Source of the DNA: Vombatus ursinus
Lineage: Eukaryota > Chordata > Mammalia > Diprotodontia > Vombatidae
NCBI RefSeq assembly: GCF_900497805.2
Contig: NW_020954626.1
Coordinates: 752,518-816,517, forward strand
Direction: 5' to 3'
Length of the DNA stretch: 64,000 nt
The notes beneath the pieces are model-generated. The model was not told the DNA's origin, searched no databases, and was given only the letters and a program-made list of their open reading frames with translations. Of the stretch, positions 11,116 through 21,186 are shown piece by piece. The position numbers and the translations under genes were made by a program. The stretch's first letter is position 1, and every line of letters starts with the position of its first letter.

Positions 11116-11634
11116 TCATGATTTTTTTTGCATCATTCTCATTTCTCTTCCCAGTTTTTCCTCTACCTCTCTTACTTGCTTCTCAAAATCTTTTTTGAGC
11201 TCTTCCAAGGCCTGGGACTGATTCATATTTTTCTTGGAGGCTTTGGATGTAGGAGCTTTGACTTTGTTGTCTTCTTCTGGTTGTATGTTTTGATCTTCTT
11301 TGTCACCAAAGTAAGATTCTATGGTCTGATTTTTTTGCACAGTTTGCTCATGTTCCCAGTCAATTACTTGAGTTATAAACTCTTTGTTAAGGTAGGGGTC
11401 TGCTTCCAGTGTGGAGAATGTACTGTCCCAAGCTTCAGGGTTTTGTGCAGCTGTTTTCAGAGATACTTCTAGGGACTTGTAAATTTTCAATTCTTCCAAG
11501 TTGGTATGATCAAGGGTGAGGTGTTTACTCCTTTTCTGGCCTGTGATCTGGTCTATGAGTGACCACAAGCACTCGTTTCTGCCTTGGAACTGTGAGGAGG
11601 ATTCCCTCTCCACAACCGCCAGAAGTTCCACCAC
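11116..11634 (-). pseudogene. HAL1 ORF1 N-terminal fragment
   Basis: 172 codons open. Leader-derived sequence precedes the likely ORF1 body ESYFGDKEDQN. The C-terminal third is a coiled coil (EELKKDFEKQVREVEEKLGR). Same protein as at 58653-59273 with strong similarity. Confidence 0.8.
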
Positions 11635-12212
11635 GCCAACACTCCTCCTTGCCCCAGGACCACCACCTAGGATTATGACCCAGATCCAAGAAGGGGCTGA
11701 GCAAGAGAATACTGCCTTAGTGCCAGCAAAGAAATCCCTGCAATCCCCCTCTGATCAGCCACTTGATCCCCCCCTCTGTCTGTGGGCCAAGAGCTCTGGA
11801 AGCATCTGCCACCCTGGGGCCATGCCAGGACTGGAGCCAAACCATGCTCCCTTTCTCATTCAGGTCTGACAGACCTTTCCTACTGACCTTCTAAGTTGTC
11901 TTTGGTGTTTATGTGTTAAGAAGTCTGGAAACTGCTATAACTGCTAGTGATTCAGTCCCATGATATCTGCTCCAGGTTTGCTGAGGCCCTGTCTTTGCCC
12001 GTGAGGCCCATGCTGAAATACATTACTCTCCCAGCCTGGCGCAACAGACCTTTCCCGTCAATCATCCAGGTTGTCTTGGGCTGGAAATGTGTTTTGCTCT
12101 ATCTTTTTGTGGGTTCTGCTGCTCTAGAATTTGTTCAAAGCCATTTTTTACAGGTATTTGGAGGAGAGCTCAAGCAAGTCACTGCTTTTACTCCGCCATC
12201 TTAGCTCCACCC

Positions 12213-12715
12213 TCAAAATGTCATCTTCTAAGTCAATATGTAGCCACAGGGATCCTTATCTACAGTTCAGCATCCCCCTTTTCTATTTGCATTTGACCAC
12301 AGTACTACATGAAGTATTTCTTGATCCACCTAGATGCTAGTGTCCACATCATTCAATTACCTTATATTACCGTGAGTTTTTTTTTATATTTGTATATTAC
12401 CCACAGGGTATCCCAAAAATCTTAGTGCAGTTTTAAGCTTAAAACTTTCCACGTGGTAGAAATATCCAGAGCTTATATACCCCTGGTATAGCCTTCAAGA
12501 ACCCAAGGTCACTTCCCAGCAAAGTATAACTTTTACATTTTAAGCTTAAAACTGCACTAAGACTTTTGGAACTCCCTGTATATACAAGTTGCCTTCCCTG
12601 ATAGAATGTAAGCTCCTGGAGGGAAAGAGCTGTTTCATTTTTGTCTGTGTATCCCCAGTAACTAACACAGTGCCTGGCCCATGGTAGATATGTAGCAAAT
12701 GATTTTGATGAATTG
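12213..12715 (+). mobile_element. L2 LINE 3' end, split by a mariner MITE
   Basis: 'tcctgatccacctagatgctagtg'-like sequence at about 12315-12340, then 'agaatgtaagctcctggagg' and 'cacagtgcctggcccatggt' after 12580: the classic L2 3' end. The mariner MITE at 12404-12578 interrupts it. Confidence 0.82.
12404..12578. mobile_element. Mariner-like MITE with long inverted ends
   Basis: Left end cagggtatcccaaaaatctt + 'agtgcagttttaagctt'; right end is its inverse 'aagcttaaaactgcactaag' + 'acttttggaactccctg'. It inserted into the L2 3' end. Too short to encode a transposase. Confidence 0.85.
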
Positions 12716-13599
12716 ACTAGAGAATAGCAACTATTTTCCCAATTTTCTATGGATGCCTGGTAAATGCTCAAATGGATCATTAAAAGGATAACTTATGAGC
12801 AGTTAGAAGTAGAAGAGGTGGTCATGCTAACATCTCATAGGTTCTTTAAAAACAAGTCATGCTAGAGTCAACCTATCTCTTCCTTTGAGAAGATTTCTAG
12901 ATTTGGTTAGTCAGGGGAATGCCCATGAATACTGTCTATCAAGATTTCATCAACACATTGGGCAAAGTCTCTTACAAGGTTCATGTTGACAGGATAAGGC
13001 AATAAATGTGAAATAGATGATCATATATCTAGTTAAGTTTTGAATGGAATCTAAAGAATATTGCTAATTGGGTTAGTCAATCCTAGAGGTAAGGTCTTAG
13101 TGGAGGGCTTCAGAGTTCTGTCCTTAGCATGGTTATATTAAAGGATTTTAATTAATGATTTGCATTAAAGCATAGATGGCATGTTTATCAAGTCTCTGAA
13201 TGACATGAAGCTGGGAGGGGCAACTAATCTGTAGGATAACACACTTGGAATCTAATAACATTTTACTAAGTTAGAAAAGTAAAGTGAAGCTAACAAGGAG
13301 CAATTTAAGAGGGATAAATGTAAAAAATACAAAGGATCTTCCCCCCCAAAAAAAACCTACACAAAACTATACGTGATAGAGAAGAAGTTTCTAGAAAGCA
13401 GTTCATGTGAAAAAGATATAGGAATTTTAATGGACTGCAAGTTTAGTAGGAATAAGAACTGTGATGTGATGGTCAAAAAATTTAATTGGTTTGTTTGGGT
13501 TTTTCTTGGTCCAGAGCATGATTTTACTGTGTTGGAAACTTCTGAAGGGGAAAATCCCTTCATCAAGGCAGACTGACATTTGTTCTATAATTTATAGTT

Positions 13600-13730
13600 T
13601 TTGAGAGTTGTCTGGCAGTGGTCAAGGGCTTACCTAGCGTCACCCAGAGTATATAGCAGGAGCAAGACTTCAGCTCAAGTTTTCCTAACTCTGAGGCTGC
13701 CTTTCTTTGTCTTCATTAATAGAAGGAGAC
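13600..13730 (-). repeat. MIR fragment
   Basis: Antisense MIR: 'cttacctagcgtcacccaga', 'tatagcaggagcaagacttc', 'cctaactctgaggctgcctt'. Confidence 0.6.
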
Positions 13731-13957
13731 ATTCAGAACAAGAAAGGTGATAGTCCTGTTTTAATATACCCTGACCAAAGAACTTTGGTATTATAATGTC
13801 TAGTTCTAAGCACTATATTTTATGAAGGATACTGAAAAGGTAGATGAGGAATAGGGGGATGAGAAAATTAAAAAAAAAAACTATGTCACTGAGAGAATTG
13901 GAGATATTTAGTCTAGAAACGAAAATATTTAGAAGGTGGAACACGTCTTCAAATACA

Positions 13958-14103
13958 GCATATCCCCAAAACCTTAAGTTTTAAACTTAAAACTTAAAGC
14001 TGCAGTTGTAAGCCAACATAGCTTAAATAGTGAAGCTAATATAGCTTGATTCCCTACAGTACATTAGCTTAAAACAGCACTAATATTTTTGGGACATCCT
14101 ATA
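13958..14103. mobile_element. Decayed mariner-like MITE
   Basis: 'atatccccaaaaccttaagt' at the left and 'cactaatatttttgggacat' at the right are imperfect inverse copies and match the ends of the MITE at 12404-12578. It lies inside the L3 copy. Confidence 0.7.
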
Positions 14104-14801
14104 TTATTAGACTGTCATACGGAAGAGGGATTAGATTTATTCTGTTTGAACCTGGAGGGCAGAATCAACCAGTGATTAGAATTTACAAGGAACCCAATTT
14201 CTGCTTTGGGAAAGGAGGTAGGTAATTAAAGGAGGGGTAGTGATGAGTTCTTTGTCTCTGGAGGTTGGGGAGAATGTGCTGGAGAATCATTTGTCAGCAA
14301 TGTTGTACGGGGGATTTATGCACTAGGTGGTGGTTAGACTAGCTGACTTCTTAGATGCCTTCCAGCTCTGCAAATCTATGACCCTAAGGCAGCCAGCTGC
14401 TAAGAGCATCTTTCACCTTTGAATAAGTCAAATGTTTGCCTGGCAGCAGCTGCTCTTCACGATCATTTACTTCACTCACTCTTGCCTCAATCCTATTCCA
14501 CTTTAGTTAGCCTTGCTTTGAGAAAAGACTATGCTTCTGACTATGGTAATTGCTTGTCACTTTTTCCCTAGGTACACTGCCTGTGTGCTTAATTATCTTC
14601 TGAATGAACTGTAATTTAAAGTCCAGTATTTTCCCTCTCATTCATCCCATATAACATCTACTTGGCTATCCTGACCTAGGTGTATTTTGTTCTCTAGAAT
14701 AACTTCCTTATTACCTCTGTTTCAGAAAATCCAGCTTCTAATTAACTGTTCCAACCAGTTCCTAATTGCCTCCTTGCAGTGCGCCTAAGAATGACAGGAT
14801 T

Positions 14802-14955
14802 GGGAGCAACTAGGAGGCGTAGTGGATAAAGCACCAGCCCTGGATTCAGGAGGACCTGAGTTCAAATCCGGCCTCAGACACATAACACTCACTAGCTGTG
14901 TGACTTTGGGCAAGTCACTTAACCCCAATTACTCACCAAAAAAAAAAAAAAAAAA
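14802..14955 (+). mobile_element. Marsupial tRNA-derived SINE with A-tail
   Basis: Full-length WSINE1-like: 'gggagcaactaggaggcgta', 'ggacctgagttcaaatccgg', 'gtcacttaaccccaattact' and an A18-type tail. Short target duplication gacagga at 14793-14799 and 14956-14962. Confidence 0.93.
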
Positions 14956-14982
14956 GACAGGACCATGTAGCCCTGGTGAGGG

Positions 14983-15228
14983 TAGTGAGGTGGTGCAGTG
15001 GATAGAGTACTAGGCCTGAAGTCAGGAAGACTCATCTTGCTGAGTGCAAATCTGGCCTCACTAGCTGTGTAACCCTGGGCAAGTCACTTACCCCTGTTTG
15101 CCTCAGTTTCCTCATCTGTAAAATGAGCTGGAGAAGGAAATGGCAAACCACTCCAGTATCTTTGCCAAGAAAACCCCAAGTGGGGTCACAAAGAGTCAGA
15201 CACAACTGAAAAAGAACAACTTAGGCTG
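14983..15228 (+). mobile_element. Second marsupial SINE type (MAR1-like)
   Basis: tRNA-like head 'gtggtgcagtggatagagta' followed by the diagnostic body 'aaatgagctggagaaggaaa', 'tggcaaaccactccagtatc' and 'ggggtcacaaagagtcagac'. Confidence 0.92.
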
Positions 15229-18153
15229 GTTAAGGGGCAGTGCTATGGATCTGCTTGGTCACCTTGGTGAATTACTCCCTAGGAGGGCTTGCAGCTGCGC
15301 CCTTGTGACTCTGCAACAGGAATTGTCAGAGCCATGAGCTCAGAATGCCTTTCCCCAAAATCCAGCCAAGAACCTCATACTCCAGGGAAAGGTAAACTGG
15401 CAAGGAAAATGACTGCCTTCAGGAAAAGGTAGAAGCTACAAATTTGCTTTTGGTAAATGCAGAGCAGTCCCCTCACTCCTGAAGTTTTCCAGCCTATTCC
15501 CTGAGTTTTTAGGCTTTTTTTTTTCTTGTCTCAAACAAAAATGTTCATGCTCCTGTCCCTTAGGAAGTCCAGCGCTATCTAGGTAAAGAGGTCAAGGTAA
15601 CCTTGATGGTGTAGAGATTGTCAGGATTCCTGGGGTCAGGCCCTACCTCATTGAGAAGAGTCCTCTTCTGAGACCCTTTGAAGCAACTATTTAGTAGCTC
15701 TAGTACCCTCTGATGACTCCCTGCTGTGGGCTTAAACTGTCAAATCTGACTTTTGCCAACTGCAACAGGGGTCACTCATGGAATATGCCAGCACCTGTTG
15801 ACATCCATTGCCAGGTGCCATCTTGAAATGTATCAGTTCCTGGAAATCCTGGCAGATCATTTCAGGGATGAATTAAGCTGTGGGAAAAGGCTGACATTCT
15901 AAGCACAGTCATTTGTCAGGGCAAGTGGATTAAGACCCAGTTCCACTCTGCTGCCTTGGACCCTGCCCAACCCATCAGACTTGGATGAGTGGATGGGGCA
16001 GGGGAAGCAACAGGGGATAGGTCAGTCCTGATTAAGAATAGCTGGGTGGCAGAGGCAATGCCTATGTAACAGTCTGGCAGGCAGGCCACGGTCTAGCCCA
16101 TTACCCTTCCAGGCAAATACAGAAGCCCTTAGGAACTGAGTTCAAAACAGTTTCCACATAACTGGGATGTCCAGTGGAACCTTCTTTTCCCCATCTCCCA
16201 ATACAGATGAGCCCCATATCAATCCATCTCTTTCCGCTCCAGGTGCAGGAGCTTCCTACCCATTACAACTGGAGGTTCAGACCCTCAAAGCCTAGCAGGA
16301 ACCAATCATCTGGGAACTCTGTGTAGCACGGGCGGTTGTCAAAATTTGTTGCCTGTCCAGGCCCATAAGACATAATGTTAGACTCTCGCGGACTCTGGTG
16401 GGAAGGCATGCTGAACTCCTGTGTTTCCTGTTCCTTCTTAGCTTAAGGGTGAAGTGGTTGGCTCTCTGCACAATGCAGAAATGGGTTAAGTCTCTAATGT
16501 TAAATTCTGTTTTGTTTACATCAGGTAACACTTCCCAGAGCTGCACTCAGCCAATAGCTACCACAACCTAGGCCCAAGGGCAACATTCCTAATGCAGTAG
16601 TACTTTGGGGATGGTTTTCCTGCAATGGAGGCAGATGTATGTGTACTATGCCATTGGCCCAGTCTCTTTGTGTCTCCTTTCCAGGCAGCCTGAATCTATT
16701 ATCTGAGGTTATCGCTGAATTAGCTTTTCATAGAGTCGGTAAAGAAAAAAACTTGTGTGGAAGGGATTTCCCTACCATAAATGCCACAGTCAGCCTTGCT
16801 TTCAAAAGAAAAATACTGGAAGACTATGCCTCTGATACAGGGTTGTGCTAGTTAAAAAAATGTAGGCACACTTTAAAATTTAATCTGCGTTACTGAAATT
16901 TTTTCCATCACTTTCTTAAGTCTAGACAATAAACAAAACAATAAATCAAGCCTTGATTTATAAATCCCTACATTGAAAACTGAACAATCACGTCTTGTGG
17001 CTCCAGCACACTTTTTGCTCTGACATGACTGTTGTATTGTGGGACAAGCTTTACCCAAGCCAGTCCAACAATTCAGACTAAAGAGTTAAAATGCAATGAG
17101 GCCCTTTTATGCCACAAAATTCAATAATAGCAACTTAATAAGCCAAGATTAAAAGAACACAACTTCAGAGTTAAAAAAGATAGAAAAGACTATTTCCTTT
17201 TGATACGAAAACACACAGATAACACAGCACCCAGGCAGCTAGGTTAGGAAGGTATTTTTGGAGTGCAGCAGAAGCTCAGATCAAACTTCTGACCCCAATA
17301 CCCACTTGTACTCACAACAGCCTCCATAAACCCTTAAAGGACCGGGCCAGTATATGTTACAGAATTGCAATTAGGCCTGAAAGATACTAGGTAGGCCCTC
17401 TGTGGAGGCAGGAGCCAACAGAATGAGGGAACAGAGATGAAAGGGAAAGGGGAGGATGGGATGAGGAAGAGCTGTTGAAGCAGGAGATCTCTCAGGTGCA
17501 ATTGGCTAACCTCTCCTCCCTAGCAAGAGCCCCAGTTCCCTACCTACCATCCCGCATTTGGCATAGTCACTGAAAGAAGCAACAGCAAAGTACTTCTAAC
17601 AACAGTGGTACATATAACACTCCTGCTAGAGCTTAGTATTGAAAGTAATCACAGCATGAGTCTGGTAGGTCCTGTCCCTGAGATCTCTTTGAACAGGCAG
17701 CTCAAGCCGTCCTGTTTATCAAACTGCATTTATACAAGACATAGATCTTCAACTGGATCTGAAGGAGCAACAAATGGCAGAGAGTATTCCAGGTCCCCTA
17801 CAGCCTATACTGATTCATAGTTATTTATTTGCATTTTTGGTATCTTCAGATCACCTATGCATTCAATCAGCAAATCTGGTGAGCATTATTTTTAAGTTGT
17901 TCCAACTTTTATTTTTATCATATACATCCTAAGGTATGGCAACCGTGTCAATATTTTATCTGTAGGTTAATTTCTACTGGCTGTGGAACTTGACAAATTC
18001 AAGTCAGCACAATCTGAAAGGAGGAACTTGTACCAGGTGGGAAGACAACCTAAGGCAAACAAATACCAGGGTAATCCCAAAGCAAAATTCCATGCATCAG
18101 GTGAGAAGGGAGCTCATTAAGAGGGAAACACCAAGCCAAATTTTTGTGTAGGC
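15229..18153. other. Mostly unique intronic sequence, no gene recognised
   Basis: A nearly 3-kb stretch with less repeat content and higher GC than its surroundings. Open frames (for example 16292-16546 minus, 16639-16851 plus) show no recognisable domain and no matching splice pair. A repeat module shared with 8815-8870 lies at 16870-16930. Confidence 0.5.
16862..17060 (-). repeat. Unassigned repeat module shared with 8690-8950
   Basis: The minus strand reads 'tctagacttaagaaagtgat' and 'aacgcagattaaattttaaa', nearly the same as plus-strand 8815-8870. The 61-codon frame here is part of it, not a gene. Confidence 0.45.
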
Positions 18154-18170
18154 AGAAATCTTGGTTCTAA

Positions 18171-18567
18171 TGGCAACATGGTGTGATGATCAACTTTGAA
18201 AGACTTGGCTCTTCTTGGCAATATGATGACCTAAGACAATTCCAAAAGAGTCATGATGGAAAATGATATCCACATCCAGAGAAAAAACTATGGAGTCTGA
18301 ATGCAGATCGAAGCATACTATTTTCTCTTTTTTGGTTTTCCCCTTTTGTTCTGATTCTTCTTTCACAACAGGACTAATGTGGAAATATGTTTAATATGAC
18401 TGTACATGTATAGCCTATATCAGATTGCTTGCCATCTTGGGGAGGGTGGATGGAAAGGAGGGAAGGAGAAAAAAAAATTGGAACTCAAAATCTTGTAAAA
18501 GTAAATGTTGAAAACTATCTTTACATGTAATTGGAAAAAAATAAAATACTATTAAGTGGGGGATAAA
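18171..18567 (+). mobile_element. Very short 5'-truncated L1 (3' UTR) with target duplication
   Basis: L1 3' UTR: 'gatggaaaatgatatccaca', 'tatatcagattgcttgccat', 'gaactcaaaatcttgtaaaa'. Flanked by agaaatcttggttctaa (18154-18170) and agaaatcttagttctaa (18568-18584), one mismatch. Confidence 0.9.
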
Positions 18568-18599
18568 AGAAATCTTAGTTCTAAGACAAATAAACAAGT

Positions 18600-18905
18600 T
18601 ATGTGGAAGCAATGAAAAGGACTTTCCCTTTCTTTTTTTCCCTAATTCTGTTAAAGGCATCACAATTCTTTCAGTCATCTGGTTTACAACCTCTGATTCT
18701 CCTTTCTTCCCTGTATCCAATCAGTTATCAAGCTTTGTTAATTTTATAACAACCCTCTCCCACTGGTCTTCTTCATTTCACTCACACAGGCCATCAACAC
18801 CTCTTTTCTGGACTGTCACGTTAGCTATTGGTCTCCTCACATTGTTCGCTTTCTAATTCATGTTCCACACGTGTGCCAAAGTGATATTCACATTCTTTTC
18901 ATAAA
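18600..18905 (+). mobile_element. L2 LINE fragment
   Basis: 'cctgtatccaatcagttatc', 'ctcacacaggccatcaacac' and 'tgtgccaaagtgatattcac' match the L2 ORF2 region around 'caatcagttgccaagtcttg' and 'gctgccaaagtgat'. Confidence 0.65.
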
Positions 18906-19370
18906 ACAGACTTTTCTTGTTCCTTCATTTTCTTTTTCTTTTAATTTGTATTAATATCTTGTTGTTACATTACCCTTATTTCTAAATATATCCTTCCTCT
19001 CTTCCCTCCCAGACATCCATTCTTATGACAAATAATTTCAACAGTTTCTTTTTTTAAAATGGATCTGAGGACATCTGTCTACTACTCTTCACTACCTCCT
19101 TTTTAAAAAAAACTTTTAAAAAAATCAATAATTTAATGACTACTGCTTTATATTTGTATAATTTTATTATAATTATACTGACATAATTTGAAATCTAGAA
19201 GTGCTATCTTCCTTTCATTCCTATTAAACATTATCCTTTAAAATTGTTACCCTTGAGATTCTAGATCTCAAGATAAAAAAATCTAGATCTCAAGATGAAA
19301 CCTCAAGATTCTAGAGCCCTAGGTAAAAAATTATTATCCTCCTTTAAAAATTATTTCCCTGGAGTGTATA
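18906..19370. other. AT-rich old sequence, no gene
   Basis: Possibly an old L1 3' region in antisense; not firm. It contains a short local repeat of 'tctagatctcaagat' at about 19260-19315. Confidence 0.35.
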
Positions 19371-19374
19371 GATT

Positions 19375-19585
19375 AGGGTTGGTAAACAATGGCCCATGGA
19401 CTAAACCTGGACCATTACCAGTGTTTTCTTTTTTAGTGGTCTTCAAGCTAAGAATGTTTTTTATATTTATAAATTAAGTTTGAACATATTTTAAACAGTA
19501 AAAGTATTCTTAGTTCATAAACCATACAAAAACAGGTGGCAGGCTATATTTGGCCAGCAGCTGTAATTTGCCAAGCTCTGTTCTA
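19375..19585. mobile_element. MER20-like hAT (Charlie) MITE
   Basis: 'ggttggtaaacaatggccca', 'aagctaagaatgttttttat' and 'aaaaacaggtggcaggctat' + 'atttggccagcagctgtaat' match MER20 ('ggcaaactacggcccgcggg', 'gagctaagaatggtttttac', 'ggcggcgggccggatttggc'). Internally shortened. Confidence 0.72.
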
Positions 19586-19609
19586 GATAATTTGTTCCTT
19601 TACATGGAT

Positions 19610-19720
19610 TTTTTATTATATATTATATTATTATAGTATATTACATATTACATAATATATAATTCTATATAATAATGTTATTATTATATAATACTATTAT
19701 TCATTATATACATTACATCT
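19610..19720. repeat. AT-rich low-complexity tract
   Basis: Repeated tta/tat units (tattatatattatattatta ...). Confidence 0.85.
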
Positions 19721-19789
19721 CCTTCACAGTTTGATCAGTATAGCACTAACTAATTTAGCAAATATGGAAATTTTTATTATACTGTTGTG

Positions 19790-20470
19790 GCTTAGCCACA
19801 AGCACTGAATGTCCCTCTAATTATTTAAGCTATTAGTGATTTCTAATTGTATCTCTGCAAGTCTGCAGTATGCTTTGGTAGACTATTTCCTAGTTATTTT
19901 ATGGATTTTGTAGTTATTTTGAGTGGAATTCATTTTTCTATTACGCTCTTTTTGATTTTGTTATTTAGTATACGATAATGCTATTGATGTTTGTAGGTTT
20001 ATTTTGTGTCATACTTTTCTGAAACTATTAATTGCCCTCAATTAGTTTATTTACTGATTCTTTGGGTTATTATAAAATGTTGTGTTGTCAGCAAATAGGG
20101 ATAGTTTTATCTCTTCTTTGCCTATGTTTAAGCTTTTAATTTCTTCTCTCTTCTGATTTCACCATTAGTTTATTTTTTTCTTTTTCTTTTTAATTATATT
20201 ACCTAAAGGATTATCGATTTTGTTAGTCTTTTAAAAAAGCAGATTTTAGTTCTGTTTATCAATTCTATAGTTTTTTTTTTTAATTCATCTATTTCTCCTC
20301 TAATTTTCAAAATGTTCTTATTTGGGCTTGCTTATTTGTTGGTCTTATTTTAATTACATATTCAATTCATTTGCTCTTTCTTTTTCTATTTTGTTAACAT
20401 ATATTCTCAGGGATATAATTTTTTCCTCTGTGGGCTGTTCTTTAACCCACTAATTATTCAAGATGTCATT
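19790..20470 (-). mobile_element. Old L1 ORF2 fragment, internally deleted
   Basis: The minus strand reads IELINRTK near 20230-20270 (compare IELINKTKS at about 35320 in the long L1) and, after a jump across most of the RT domain, LFADNTTFYN near 20080 for the FADD active-site motif, with the second Asp replaced by Asn. Confidence 0.65.
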
Positions 20471-21186
20471 ATGAAGCCTCCATTTAAGTCTATATCTTTG
20501 ACTCTGACCCAAAGACACAAAATACCACACCTTGTTCGTGATGGATTCCAGATTTTGGTCTCTTCCAGTTTGTCCATGTCTTTAAAAAGAAACTTTTTAT
20601 GCTTTTTAATGCTTTTAAAAAAATAAGAAGCATTTATTTTTCTCTCTCCCTCATCTTCAAAAAGAAAAAAAAAAGGTAACAAATATGCATAGTTAAGTAA
20701 AACAAATTACCACACAAGTCATGTTCCCTAAAAAAACTCCTACAAATGTTAATAATAAGTTGTTCTACACTATAATCTCAAAGGATTGTCTTGGGGGCAC
20801 TTAGAGGTCAAGTGATTTGCCCACATCTTTTAGATTCTAAGACCAGCTATCTATTTACCACTCCATAATACCTCTCAAGGAAAATAATTATACAAATATA
20901 TATTGCACAATTTAGAGCAAGATATTAAAACACAAATCTCTGGGTACAATTAGTCACTTTATAAAAAACTCCTTAGCTATTCATCACTATTTAATCCAAC
21001 TCTTGAGTTTGAGTAGAACTAACTTACTCTGAATCTTATGACCAAGGGTCAAAACTTTCTGGAATATGTAAATGTTCAGAATACTTCAGAGCTTCAGCTC
21101 TTTGTGAAAAAGTCAAAGTTTTTCCAGCCTATGTTATACATTAGACTTTACCTTCCTCAGCAAGAGACATTTAAATGCCTACTTAG
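20471..21186. other. No gene recognised
   Basis: AT-rich; includes a degenerate antisense MIR-like piece at about 20790-20880 ('gaggtcaagtgatttgccca'). Confidence 0.4.

Larger units (their letters stand above)
9595..12212 (-). mobile_element. HAL1 (half-L1) with two 3' tail modules
   Basis: The minus strand starts at 12212 with gggtggagctaagatggcgg, then leader, ORF1 and two successive 3' tail modules (the second at about 9600-9835). ORF1 survives as two pieces. One is 11116-11634 (172 aa) with ESYFGDKEDQNIQPEEDNK, KASKKNMNQSQALEELKKDF and the start of a coiled coil. The other is 10646-10912 (88 aa) with LENKSRRDHLKIIGLLESH and IIFQEIIKENCPDILEPEGK, the RRM-like part. Frame breaks separate them. 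No reverse transcriptase or endonuclease sequence exists, as expected of HAL1. About 360 bases present in the copy at 57.4-60.1 kb are missing near 10080, where a GAT/TA microsatellite lies. Confidence 0.88.
12790..14390 (+). mobile_element. L3/CR1 LINE, ORF2 RT region to 3' end (interrupted)
   Basis: Decayed CR1/L3: 'gagggcttcagagttctgtc' (GVPQGSVL-equivalent region), 'ctctgaatgacatgaagctgggaggg' (FADDTKLGG-equivalent), and the 3' part 'ggaagagggattagatttattctgt' ... 'ggtggttagactagctgact'. Interrupted by a MIR copy (13600-13730) and a mariner MITE (13958-14103). Confidence 0.78.

Noticed and set aside
11516-11869. 117-codon plus-strand frame
   Set aside because: Antisense to the HAL1 leader and ORF1 start.
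14802-15228. tRNA-like sequences at SINE heads
   Set aside because: These are tRNA-derived SINE heads with A-tails and target duplications, not tRNA genes; the same holds at 5661, 31507, 46325 and 47750.
15229-18153. Possible LTR element or retroviral remnant in the repeat-poor stretch
   Set aside because: No paired terminal repeats, primer-binding site, polypurine tract or gag/pol/env-like frame seen; nowhere in the window did I find a convincing virus-derived element.
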